A stretch of 64,000 nt of DNA. Origin: Amphritea japonica ATCC BAA-1530 (GTDB taxonomy: Bacteria > Pseudomonadota > Gammaproteobacteria > Pseudomonadales > Balneatricaceae). Where the stretch lies: contig NZ_AP014545.1 of the NCBI RefSeq assembly GCF_016592435.1, forward strand, positions 2,426,693-2,490,692. The letters run 5' to 3'. This document shows positions 1 through 8,991 of this stretch, one piece after another. The notes below the pieces were generated by a model, which had not been told where the DNA came from, did no database searches, and saw only the letters and a program-made list of their open reading frames with translations. Position 1 is the first letter of the stretch, and the number at the start of each line of letters is the position of its first letter. A program made the position numbers and the translations under genes.

Positions 1-260
1 CGCAAAAGCTGATCAACAAATTACAATCCAGAGCACCTCTGGCCAAGCTGATAGCTATTTTATCAGCAACCGGAGGGCCGGTTAGGCCCAACCCCGAATT
101 TGCACAACATATCAGCGACTTTCTGATTGAACCACTGTCTCAGGAAGAAGTACTGATTAATGTTTCGCAACTACTCAGGCTACAGCGTCTGAGCATGGAG
201 AACTACTACCTGAGAGAGGAACTGGCGTTTTCAACGCTGGCAACACACTGGCACTCATAG
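1..260 (+). CDS. C-terminal end of a receiver-like (response regulator) protein, partial
   Basis: The frame is open from the left edge (first full codon at position 3) to TAG at 258-260, giving 85 visible residues. The stretch FLIEPLSQEEVLINVSQLL followed by LRLQRLSMENYYLREEL matches the end of a CheY-type receiver domain (the KP-type loop here is EP) and the helical linker that usually follows. The protein stops 11 residues after that linker, so no DNA-binding or AAA+ output domain follows. It may be a stand-alone or degenerate receiver, or the end of a hybrid kinase; the start lies outside the window. It ends 11 bases before the SCO1 gene and is probably cotranscribed with it. Confidence 0.6.
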   Translation, partial: QKLINKLQSRAPLAKLIAILSATGGPVRPNPEFAQHISDFLIEPLSQEEVLINVSQLLRLQRLSMENYYLREELAFSTLATHWHS

Positions 261-271
261 GGGGGTTCGCC

Positions 272-1015
272 ATGAACAGGATGTACATAAGAACAACGCT
301 GTACAAAGCAGTTATATCAGCAACAGTATTACTACTTACCCTGTCTTCTCAGGCTGCAGAAATGGATCACAGCAACCACGCAAGTCATGGCACAAATGCT
401 GATTCTGAGACGTCTGCCAATAATACAATGGATCATAGCGCTCATCAGAAACATTCTATGGCGGCAGAATCTAACGACCCACATGCACATCATAAAGCGA
501 TGATGTCCAATTCAAGTAAAGACAAAATTCTCCGCAGCAGCCATGACTATAAAGCGCCCTCGCTAACAATGTTAAATCAAAAAGGTGAAAGCATTGAGGT
601 TCAGCAACTTCTGAACAGCGATAAGCCTATGATGGTTAATTTTATTTTTACAACATGTCCCACAATCTGCCCTGTTCTCAGTTCTACTTTTTCCGTCGTC
701 AACCGAAAGCTCGCTGAAGAGAAAGACCTCACTATGATATCAATCTCTATAGACCCGGAAGAAGACACACCTGAAGCACTGCAACGCTATGCTGCTAAAT
801 TTGAAGCCCGTGATAACTGGACGTTTATCACGGGGGCTATAGAAGACAGTATTACCTTACAGAAAGCATTTAACATTTATCGCGGCAGTAAAATGAACCA
901 TGAGCCAGTCACTTATCTCCGAGCCAATGCGAGTAAACCCTGGACCAGACTCGAAGGCTTTCCCAGCAGTGAACAGCTGATAGGTGAGTATCATCACATG
1001 CAGATGGGGCATTAA
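272..1015 (+). CDS. SCO1/SenC family copper chaperone or thiol reductase
   Basis: Predicted exported, 247 residues. Residues 1-29 look like a signal peptide, followed by a His/Met-rich stretch (about 31-78) likely to bind copper. The thioredoxin-fold SCO domain covers about 90-247. It keeps the family copper ligands: CPTIC at C129 and C133, and H210 in the sequence MNHEPVTYL. SCO proteins deliver copper to CuA or other cupredoxin sites, or reduce their cysteines. Lying beside a cytochrome c protein and three cupredoxin proteins, it most likely loads copper into the secreted oxidase rather than serving respiration (inference). A GGGGGG ribosome site sits just before the start. It is 8 bases from the next gene, consistent with one operon. 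Confidence 0.9.
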   Translation: MNRMYIRTTLYKAVISATVLLLTLSSQAAEMDHSNHASHGTNADSETSANNTMDHSAHQKHSMAAESNDPHAHHKAMMSNSSKDKILRSSHDYKAPSLTMLNQKGESIEVQQLLNSDKPMMVNFIFTTCPTICPVLSSTFSVVNRKLAEEKDLTMISISIDPEEDTPEALQRYAAKFEARDNWTFITGAIEDSITLQKAFNIYRGSKMNHEPVTYLRANASKPWTRLEGFPSSEQLIGEYHHMQMGH

Positions 1016-1023
1016 TAAAACCT

Positions 1024-2715
1024 ATGTATACGATCAGGTCACTGCTGGGGATTTCATTTATACCTATAGTCCTATGCCTACCCAATTTGGTGTGGGCAGA
1101 GCAAGGCACTTCTCAGCAGAATCCAACCCAGCTAAGTCAGGCACACCTGGAGACGCTACCTGTCAATTCTCAACTAGCGGAGGGTCGTTCGCTATTTATG
1201 ACAGGCTTATCAAAAGACGGAAGCCCGATAACAGCCGTAAGTCAGGGGCAGCCATTATCCGGGGAGCTATTTGCTTGCGTAAACTGCCATCGTCACAGTG
1301 GTCTTGGCACCAGCGAAGGAGGCTATCAGGTACCCGATATTACAGGCCCCACCCTGTTTTCTCCAATTGAGGTAAAGCAACGGGAACTGTACGCTGAACG
1401 CACCGAAGGTTTTTACACCCGACCCGCTTATACTAGAGAAAGCCTGCGAACAGCAATCACTCATGGCATCAGCACCAATGGGAATACATTTAGTAAAGTC
1501 ATGCCCCGCTATCAGCTTAGTCAGTCACAGGCCGATGCACTGATCGATTACCTAAGCACCCTGGATTACTCCAATCCACCAGGCGTCAGCGCTGACAACC
1601 TTCAATTAGCAACCATCGTTACCGAAGGCACATCAAAAGAGAAGAAACTAGCCCTGATAAACACCCTAAATCAGTTTTTTAAAGAAAAAAACGCCCAAAC
1701 CCGTCACGAAGTAAGACGGGTAAAATACTCCCCCTGGCATAAAGACTGGCATTACGATAATTATCGCCACTGGCAACTTAATACCTGGGAGCTAAACGGA
1801 GATCCTTCAACCTGGCAAGCCCAGTTACAGCGATATTATGACGCCAATCCAGTATTTGCAGTCGTGGGTGGTACCAGTCATCTGGGCTGGAATCCCATAA
1901 GCTCATTCTGCGAAGCAGAAAAACTACCCTGTCTCTTTCCTGATACTGACCTGCCTCCCAGCAAACCAGGACATTACAGCATCTACTTTTCAGCTGGTAT
2001 GAGTTTAGAAGCCCGTCGAATAATTCATTTTCTAAAGAAAAATTTGCAATACGATAAAGTTATCCAGATAACAGGCAAAGATCCTCGTGGTGCTGTTGCA
2101 ACTGAGGAACTACAAAAACGGATATCGAAACTCCAAAACAGAATCACTTTTGAGAAATTAGCCTTTTCTGAACTTCTGAACACTCCGACACGCATTCTTG
2201 AGAACAGCGCACGAAATCTTTATGTATTATGGCTTACCGAAGCCGAACTGAAACACTGGCCTACAGGGATCGACATTTCAAAATCCAGAACAATACTCTC
2301 CTCAACACTTCTTGACCGCCGGTTTAACCAGATACCAGGCAGGTTAAGTCAAACAAGCTGGCTAGCCCACCCCTATAGCCTGCCAGGGGACTCCGGACGC
2401 AGAATACGTAGTAAAGCCTGGATTTATGCCCGGAAAATTGTCACCCCCTACGATAAACTCCAATCTAACACTTACCTTGCTCTCAGCGTTTTAACTGAGT
2501 CTATGATGCATATACGTAGTAATTTTTCACAGGACTACCTGATTGAACGTATAGAACATATGTTAGAGAACAGCCCTGAAACCTCAGTATATCAAAGACT
2601 TAGCTTAGCCCCCGGACAACGGTTTGCATCCAAAGGCAGCTATCTGATTCCTCTCACTGAAGTCAATGTTTCACCAAAAATCGCTCGCCAATACTGGGCC
2701 GTACCTGAGCTCTGA
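1024..2715 (+). CDS. Secreted cytochrome c fused to a periplasmic-binding-like domain
   Basis: 563 residues. A signal peptide (about 1-25) precedes a class I cytochrome c domain (about 50-180) with the haem motif CVNCH at 85-89 and a likely axial Met at 160 in KVMPRY. The remaining 370 residues look like the Rossmann-type fold of branched-chain amino acid ABC binding proteins (FAVVGGTSHLGWNPI, SIYFSAGMSLEARRIIHFL), but no permease or ATPase genes are near. The cytochrome could accept electrons from the neighbouring multicopper oxidase or feed it; a cytochrome c gene (mofC) is also linked to the Leptothrix mofA oxidase gene (known). The role of the binding-like half is unknown. It follows the SCO gene with an 8-base gap. 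Confidence 0.8.
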   Translation: MYTIRSLLGISFIPIVLCLPNLVWAEQGTSQQNPTQLSQAHLETLPVNSQLAEGRSLFMTGLSKDGSPITAVSQGQPLSGELFACVNCHRHSGLGTSEGGYQVPDITGPTLFSPIEVKQRELYAERTEGFYTRPAYTRESLRTAITHGISTNGNTFSKVMPRYQLSQSQADALIDYLSTLDYSNPPGVSADNLQLATIVTEGTSKEKKLALINTLNQFFKEKNAQTRHEVRRVKYSPWHKDWHYDNYRHWQLNTWELNGDPSTWQAQLQRYYDANPVFAVVGGTSHLGWNPISSFCEAEKLPCLFPDTDLPPSKPGHYSIYFSAGMSLEARRIIHFLKKNLQYDKVIQITGKDPRGAVATEELQKRISKLQNRITFEKLAFSELLNTPTRILENSARNLYVLWLTEAELKHWPTGIDISKSRTILSSTLLDRRFNQIPGRLSQTSWLAHPYSLPGDSGRRIRSKAWIYARKIVTPYDKLQSNTYLALSVLTESMMHIRSNFSQDYLIERIEHMLENSPETSVYQRLSLAPGQRFASKGSYLIPLTEVNVSPKIARQYWAVPEL

Positions 2716-2876
2716 TCTCTCTGACTGCTCTGTTGCAAAGTTGATAAATCTCCCTCTCTCTTCGTGTCTCAAATGAGAGAACCATACTGTCACTCAACAG
2801 CAACACTTTAGCTTTCATACCTGCACATACCCTTAACCAACTGTTTTTAATAGATTTTAAAAATAACCATCCAACA

Positions 2877-2892
2877 TGGTTCACTTTTTGCT
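2877..2892 (+). promoter_or_regulatory. Candidate sigma-54 (RpoN) promoter for the oxidase operon
   Basis: The sequence TGGTTCACTTTTTGCT has the diagnostic GG at 2878-2879 and GC at 2890-2891 with the exact 10-base spacing, and matches TGGCACG-N4-TTGCW at T, GG, C, TTGC and T. It lies about 110 bases before the ATG at 3003. A second such site lies at 14395. Sigma-54 response regulators (MnxR) control Mn oxidation in Pseudomonas putida, which makes this plausible. No activator site was identified. Confidence 0.5.
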
Positions 2893-3002
2893 CTCTTATT
2901 TATCAAGGCTAACCTAATTTACGTCGCAGTATCGGGACTATGTGTTTGCTAGCCGACATTACGATGATTCTAAAAAAAGAACGACAAGAGGGGTTCGACG
3001 CC

Positions 3003-6000
3003 ATGTCTTGTTTTACAAAATTAAAGCGACAATGCGGTGATGGAGCACACAAGGCAGCGTTAGGCTGCTCTCTGCTTTTCGCCAGCGTTCTTGCAGTTTC
3101 AACAGCACAGGCTCAGCAAGTTAGCATTAACGTGGTAACACCTGATCCTGTAAATCCATCTATCTTAAATCCAGTGGACGGTTTCCGCTGGCTTATCGAG
3201 GAAGACACTACCTGGGATATCAAACCAGGAGTACCAACTGGAAAATCATTATCCACCGGGTTTCACAGCAGTTACTCGCCTCTCGCTGGCAAAGGTGAAT
3301 CCGCAATAGGTAATATCAATCCAGTTGTATCACCTGATCTGGATGCATCTAAACGTTATTACATCAGCGTTACACCTCATACTGGCTACACCATCGGTGG
3401 TGCAGAAATTAAGGCCGGTGTGACAAGCGTTGATGTAATCGTTAACCCACTCCCTCTGCCAACGGCTCAAATTTCTATTTTAGTCTTTGAAGATTTTAGC
3501 CCGATTAACGGTGCTCCTGATCTGCCAGAAGAAGACCCAGCTATCAGCGTTAACCAGGGGCGAATTAACGACCCTGATGGCGGTGAATTTGATCCCACTC
3601 AATTCCGGATTTTGCTTGAAGAAGCTGGTGGTCGTTATGGCGCAACCGGCGGCGCAGTGACTCAGGATGCTTTTGGCAACCTCTTGGGCACTGAGTATGA
3701 GTACGATATCGACGGTAACGCGGTACTCGTTGATGGAGCTCCAGTTGTTCTCGTTCCGGGCAACGGTGTCATACAACCCGCAGCTGATGGTAGCGTACTG
3801 ATCAAAAACCTTGCTCCAGCTAAGTACGGCGTTATTGTGGTCCCTCCTACTGGCGGAGGCTGGTTACAGACCGGTACCATTGAAGGCAGTAAAGTCATTG
3901 ACGCCTGGGTAATGGCAAATGAACCATCTTATTTCACCGAATTTGGGCCTCCCGGCTTCCATGTCTTTACTGGCTTCCAGAAAGCCTTTGAAGACACTGC
4001 ATTTAAAACAGATAACTTCGGTAGTGCCACAATCACAGGACAAGTTGTCAATAACCATATGTCCCGACCACCGGAACTGGCCTTCTATAACGGTGAGCCA
4101 TTCCCTGGATGCTGGGTAGGCCTAAACCAGGCAGGTGGATTGCCTGCAATTGAAGCCCAGCCTTGTGATGAAGACAGCAACTTCAGTTTCACCAACGTGC
4201 CTCCAGGCACATACGAACTGGCTATCTGGGACGATAACCTGGATATCGTTCTTGGATATCAAACAGTAACAGTTCCTGGCACGCCAAATGCCATCGTAGA
4301 TGTGGCTGAAATCCCAGTCTTTAACTGGTTTACAAAGTTCAGCTCCAGTGTATTCAACGATCTTGACGGAGATGGTTTCCGCGATCCGAACGAAGGCCCT
4401 ATGGGCGCCGACTCTACTGCCGTCAACTTACGCTTCCGTAATGGTACGGTGTATCAATCTTTCGCTGTTGATACTGAAGGTGAAGCACCCTTCGACGAAG
4501 TGTTCCCGTTCTTTCACTGGTTGGTTGCTGAGGTAGATTTCGCAACATTAAAAGCTACTGGTGCAACTTACGTAGTTGATAACGGAGGAGAAGTACGTGC
4601 TGATGCAGGCTGGGATGATCCAACGTTCGATACGTTAACCCCACAACCCCAGTTTTGTACACAAGCTCGAATCGATAATGCCGTTGATGCTGGTGATGCC
4701 GCCTGTGTTGGCGCTACAGCAGGTGATGCAGCAGTTAACCCTCATACTGGCAATAACCTGTCAACGACTCTTCAGGGACAAGTACTGACATTAGGAGTAC
4801 AGAGCTTCCTTGGTCAGACTAACCGCATTGAGTTTGGTAAACAGCACTACCCTGATGGTGAAAATGGTGGTATTTCAGGACTCGTTTTATACGCAATTAC
4901 ACGGGCAGAGAATGATCCTCGCTATGCTGCCGCTGAAGAATGGGAACCAGGTATTCCAAGAGTTCAGTTAAATCTGTACAAAGATTCCCTCAATGATGGA
5001 ATTATCGACAGCCAGCTCCCTGGCGGAGGTAATGTAAATGTTGATGTGATTAATGGGGTTTCTCTTCATAGAAAACCTGACGTCGACCGACATCCACTAG
5101 GAAACTTCCCCGGGCCTGAGGATACCGACCAGGGTCCTGCCGATGGTGCAGGATATACAACTGGCGTATTCGATAACGGTGATGCTATCCAGGTAACCTG
5201 GACCGATAGCTGGGATGATGCCAACCCTAATGCATGTCAGGGAGAAACGTATACTGTACATGCAGAACTAGGCGCCCCTGACGCTTTCACCACAGATTGC
5301 CACGACGGCCTGCGAAACTTCAACCAAGTCACCAACGGTCTATTCGATGGTGGATATGCATTTAATGACATAGCAACCGGCGTTTATATTGTAGAATCCG
5401 TAATGCCAGAAGGATACGAGCTACTTAAAGAGGAAGACCGTAACGTCGACTATGGAGACGCTTATGTTCCATCACCACTGCAACTACCACCAGAATGTGT
5501 GGGTGACGAACATTTAGTACCTCCTTTCATGAGTTACATGACCGATGAAAATGGGGATCCTCTAGACGGGAGTCTAACAGCTGATGAGGCGCCTTTTGCA
5601 GGTCAGATTCGTCCGTTGTGTGATCGTAAGATTGTACTGCTCGGCACAGGTAAAAACGCGGCAGCAGACTTCTTCATGTTCACCGACGTGCCTATTGCAG
5701 CCCATGTAGTCGGTGGTATTTTAGATGATACCGCAAATGAGTTTGATCCAAACTCTCCTAACTTCGGCGAAAAGTATGCACCACCATGGCTACCTGTTTC
5801 TTTCCGAGACTGGACTGGTCGTGAAGTATTGCGTACCTACTCTGACGAATGGGGTAAGTTTAACGCATTGGTTCCTTCCAGTTTTACTGTAAACCTACCT
5901 ATACCTACGGGCCTGTCACCTAACATGCTAAGCGCATGTATGAATGATGCCAGCCCTAAACTGGTAAACGGTAAACTGGAGAAAGATCCATTCCATAACC

Positions 6001-8921
6001 CCCAATACAGCCAGTTCTGTTATACGTTCCAATATGCGCCTGGCTCAACTACCTACCTTGATACACCCGTGGTACCGGTGTCTGCTTTTGCAGGGCCTGA
6101 TCAGTTCGCACTTGACTGTGAACTACCTACCACAACGCCTGGGATATTCAGCGTAAATAGCAGTGTGACCGGCGGACCTGCAGCAGTTGTAGGTACTGAA
6201 GAGACTATCACTATCACCTCTTTGGGTAACGCGGTTGAAGTTGCAAATCCTGAGTACGATGGCACAAGCGCTACCCCTAAAACAATCTTCCGTGATTACA
6301 GTTTTGGGGCAGTTGAAGGTACGGTTACTCTGGGCGGTGTCGATATTAACACCATTGCAAGTGGCGCTGTATCAACCTGGAGCGAAGACACTATTACCTT
6401 TACTGTTCCGCTAACTGCAACTACCGGACAGCTGGAAGTTATTAGTGCTACAGGAGAAAAAGCACCCAATGGTGTAACGCTAAATATTATTGGCGCAGCT
6501 GAAACTGTTGCGATTGTAACTCCATCCAATAATCTGACCGATACTCCTATTCAGGATGCAATAGATGCAGCTACGGCTGGTGATCTGATTTTAGTATCAC
6601 CCGGCGCTTACCACGAACTGGTTATTATGCATAAGCCGGTTCGCTTGCAAGGTTTTGGGGCAGCATCAACTTCAATTAATGCCGTTCGCTCTCCAACCTC
6701 TAAGGTTGAAGCCTGGCGTAACCGAATTTACGACACCGCAGGTACAGAATACGACCTTCTTCCAGGTCAGGTACTCGGTGGCGCTAATGCAGCGGGCCAG
6801 TTACCAATCTTCGGCAGCGAAGAAGGTCCAGGTATCTTTGTCGTAGGTAATATCGGTGAGTTTGCTACTGCTACTTCCCGTATCGATGGTATTGCCATCA
6901 CCGGTGCAGTACAAGGTGGTGGTATCCTGGTTGGTGGTTACGTTGACAATCTGGAAATCAGTAACAACGACATCTACAGTAATGCGGGTAGCTTCGGTGG
7001 CGGTATTCGCTCCGGTTATCCAACATTAACTAACCTAGTTAATGGGGATCAAATTAATGTCGATAGCGAGAATAACAACCTCAATATCCACAATAACAAG
7101 ATCGTCAAAAATGGTGGTAACGGTGGCGCCGGTGGCGGTGTTGCACTCTACACCGGTAGTGATAACTACCAAATCACTAACAACCTGATCTGTGGTAACT
7201 TCACTCAGGGTAATGGTGCTGGTATTGGTCACCTTGGGCTAAGTAATAATGGTCTGATCGCTGATAATACTATTGCTTACAACCAGTCCTTTAATCAGGG
7301 ACTGGAAGTAAACGGCGGTGGTATATTTATCGGTGGTAAAGAAGGTCTTGAAGCCAACAACGGTGGACTACAGCAAACCCCTGGTACCGGCTCAGTTCTA
7401 GTTGAAACCAACAAGATCATGGGTAACCAGGCAGGAGCAGGCAGTGGTGGTGGTATCAGCCTTAACTTTGTTAATGGTGCCGATGTTACGGCAGCTCCCC
7501 TGACCAGCAGCCTATGGCACAGTATCGCACTGTATGACAATATTATTGTCAACAACGTTGCTGGTCGTGATGGTGGCGGTGTAGCACTTCGTGATGCTAG
7601 CGCTGTTAGCATGGTGCACAACACTATCGCTTATAACGACAGTACTTCTACTGTTGCTGCAACTTTTAATACTGGTTCTGACAATTCTGCACCTCAACCG
7701 GGTGCCGGTATTGCTTCCCGTATCCATAGTGCCGGTCTGGAATCAATATCTGGTCAGACTCACTCTGATCCGGAATTGGTAAACAACATTATTTATCGTA
7801 ACCGCAGTTTCTCTTGGGTAATCGATAGTCTTGCCATACCGCAAAAGTTTGCTCTGACACCTGATATCTCAAACGGTGAAAGTCCGATTTATAGTGATAT
7901 CTCTGTAGTTGACAATCAGGCTCTGAGCCTTAGTCCTCGGAACTCTCTTCTGACTAAAACGACTGAAAATGCTGTATATACAGCTGATCCTATGAATGCA
8001 AATAAGGTTGCAGGACTAGGCCATGTAATATTTACAAACCCATTACCAAACGGTCAACCCGGTCAGACCTTGATTCTTGAAGAAGGACTAGGGGCCTTCA
8101 ATGTTGCAGCTGCACTTGATGAAGGTGGTAACTTTATCGATGTCCGATTCGGCCCGCTAACTCTTGATCCAGTTCTTATCGGTAGCTACCGGTTGGCTAA
8201 CGACCCAACAAACAAGGCTATTGATAATGGGCAATCAGATATTCTGACAGGCAATGCAAGTCTAGCCGCTGACTTCTTTGGCACTTCCCGATTCTACGGT
8301 GCCGGTGCTGAAATAGGTGCAGAAGAACTGGCTCTTGGAGCTATACCGGTTGCAGTAGACGATTCCCGTAGAGTTGCCTTTGCTGGGCCAAGCACAAGTG
8401 ATCTACAGGCATTTGTACTGAATATCAATAATCTGTTACTTAATGATATTAACCATTTAGGCTGGACTACTACGGTACCTGTTGTTGGTAGCGAAACCGG
8501 TGGTGGGGTACTTAGCTGGAATGATTTGAACGCCAATCAGTTTGCTTTCCGCACACCGACAGGCGCCGGATCAGTTGGCCAGTTCAGTTTCCAGTACAAA
8601 GACACTGCAAGCCCATTAACCAACACAGCAACAGTGACGCTAACAAAAGACATCTCAGTTATGAAGGCGTTGGCCCGTACAGAGACGAATGGGGATCATA
8701 GGTGGCGCATTAATGGCTATTCTACTTTCCCGAAAGGAACCTCAGTTCGTCTCTACCTAAACGGAACCGCATCTGGTGCCCCATTTGCACAGTGGAATTT
8801 AACAGGTGTTAATGGTCGCTGGTTCTACCATGTTAACCAGGGAACTGATCCTACAGGTATTACTAAAGTAAGCGTGCGCATCGGTAATCGTGTGCTTAAA
8901 AACATCCCACTGCAACGATAA
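3003..8921 (+). CDS. Giant secreted protein with SdrD-B-like, IPT/TIG and parallel beta-helix regions
   Basis: 1972 residues from the ATG at 3003, preceded by GAGGGG; an upstream in-frame ATG at 2940 lacks a ribosome site. Residues 1-38 form a long signal peptide ending AQAQ. The first 1000 residues hold Ca-binding-like, SdrD-B-type segments (for example NDLDGDGFRDPNEGP). An IPT/TIG-like domain lies at about 1040-1170. A right-handed parallel beta-helix (about 1180-1650) starts at TPIQDAIDAATAGDLILV and shows repeated N-N-x-I/G-G-G turns. A further Ig-like stretch lies near the C-terminus. No enzyme motif was recognised. It leads the operon with three cupredoxin proteins, so it is probably a cell-surface or matrix scaffold, or a partner of the oxidase (inference). 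Large size and repeats fit T2SS or surface export. Confidence 0.75.
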   Translation: MSCFTKLKRQCGDGAHKAALGCSLLFASVLAVSTAQAQQVSINVVTPDPVNPSILNPVDGFRWLIEEDTTWDIKPGVPTGKSLSTGFHSSYSPLAGKGESAIGNINPVVSPDLDASKRYYISVTPHTGYTIGGAEIKAGVTSVDVIVNPLPLPTAQISILVFEDFSPINGAPDLPEEDPAISVNQGRINDPDGGEFDPTQFRILLEEAGGRYGATGGAVTQDAFGNLLGTEYEYDIDGNAVLVDGAPVVLVPGNGVIQPAADGSVLIKNLAPAKYGVIVVPPTGGGWLQTGTIEGSKVIDAWVMANEPSYFTEFGPPGFHVFTGFQKAFEDTAFKTDNFGSATITGQVVNNHMSRPPELAFYNGEPFPGCWVGLNQAGGLPAIEAQPCDEDSNFSFTNVPPGTYELAIWDDNLDIVLGYQTVTVPGTPNAIVDVAEIPVFNWFTKFSSSVFNDLDGDGFRDPNEGPMGADSTAVNLRFRNGTVYQSFAVDTEGEAPFDEVFPFFHWLVAEVDFATLKATGATYVVDNGGEVRADAGWDDPTFDTLTPQPQFCTQARIDNAVDAGDAACVGATAGDAAVNPHTGNNLSTTLQGQVLTLGVQSFLGQTNRIEFGKQHYPDGENGGISGLVLYAITRAENDPRYAAAEEWEPGIPRVQLNLYKDSLNDGIIDSQLPGGGNVNVDVINGVSLHRKPDVDRHPLGNFPGPEDTDQGPADGAGYTTGVFDNGDAIQVTWTDSWDDANPNACQGETYTVHAELGAPDAFTTDCHDGLRNFNQVTNGLFDGGYAFNDIATGVYIVESVMPEGYELLKEEDRNVDYGDAYVPSPLQLPPECVGDEHLVPPFMSYMTDENGDPLDGSLTADEAPFAGQIRPLCDRKIVLLGTGKNAAADFFMFTDVPIAAHVVGGILDDTANEFDPNSPNFGEKYAPPWLPVSFRDWTGREVLRTYSDEWGKFNALVPSSFTVNLPIPTGLSPNMLSACMNDASPKLVNGKLEKDPFHNPQYSQFCYTFQYAPGSTTYLDTPVVPVSAFAGPDQFALDCELPTTTPGIFSVNSSVTGGPAAVVGTEETITITSLGNAVEVANPEYDGTSATPKTIFRDYSFGAVEGTVTLGGVDINTIASGAVSTWSEDTITFTVPLTATTGQLEVISATGEKAPNGVTLNIIGAAETVAIVTPSNNLTDTPIQDAIDAATAGDLILVSPGAYHELVIMHKPVRLQGFGAASTSINAVRSPTSKVEAWRNRIYDTAGTEYDLLPGQVLGGANAAGQLPIFGSEEGPGIFVVGNIGEFATATSRIDGIAITGAVQGGGILVGGYVDNLEISNNDIYSNAGSFGGGIRSGYPTLTNLVNGDQINVDSENNNLNIHNNKIVKNGGNGGAGGGVALYTGSDNYQITNNLICGNFTQGNGAGIGHLGLSNNGLIADNTIAYNQSFNQGLEVNGGGIFIGGKEGLEANNGGLQQTPGTGSVLVETNKIMGNQAGAGSGGGISLNFVNGADVTAAPLTSSLWHSIALYDNIIVNNVAGRDGGGVALRDASAVSMVHNTIAYNDSTSTVAATFNTGSDNSAPQPGAGIASRIHSAGLESISGQTHSDPELVNNIIYRNRSFSWVIDSLAIPQKFALTPDISNGESPIYSDISVVDNQALSLSPRNSLLTKTTENAVYTADPMNANKVAGLGHVIFTNPLPNGQPGQTLILEEGLGAFNVAAALDEGGNFIDVRFGPLTLDPVLIGSYRLANDPTNKAIDNGQSDILTGNASLAADFFGTSRFYGAGAEIGAEELALGAIPVAVDDSRRVAFAGPSTSDLQAFVLNINNLLLNDINHLGWTTTVPVVGSETGGGVLSWNDLNANQFAFRTPTGAGSVGQFSFQYKDTASPLTNTATVTLTKDISVMKALARTETNGDHRWRINGYSTFPKGTSVRLYLNGTASGAPFAQWNLTGVNGRWFYHVNQGTDPTGITKVSVRIGNRVLKNIPLQR

Positions 8922-8991
8922 CAGTCAGTGCGGTCAGCCCTGCTGACCGCACCCTGACAGGTATCAGCTCAAAAGTTTAAGGAGCGAAACC

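Noticed and set aside
984-1370. + strand frame of 128 residues
   Set aside because: It overlaps the SCO1 and cytochrome genes in another frame and has no domain.
2931-2950. Second GG/GC pair near 2934 as a sigma-54 site
   Set aside because: GG-to-GC spacing does not match the required 10 bases.
2940-3002. Upstream ATG start for the giant secreted protein
   Set aside because: It adds 21 residues before the signal peptide and lacks a ribosome site; GAGGGG supports ATG 3003.
6900-7700. Repetitive GGTGGTGG-rich stretch considered as a DNA repeat or CRISPR-like array
   Set aside because: It codes for the Gly/Asn turns of the beta-helix; units differ in length and sequence and there are no spacers.
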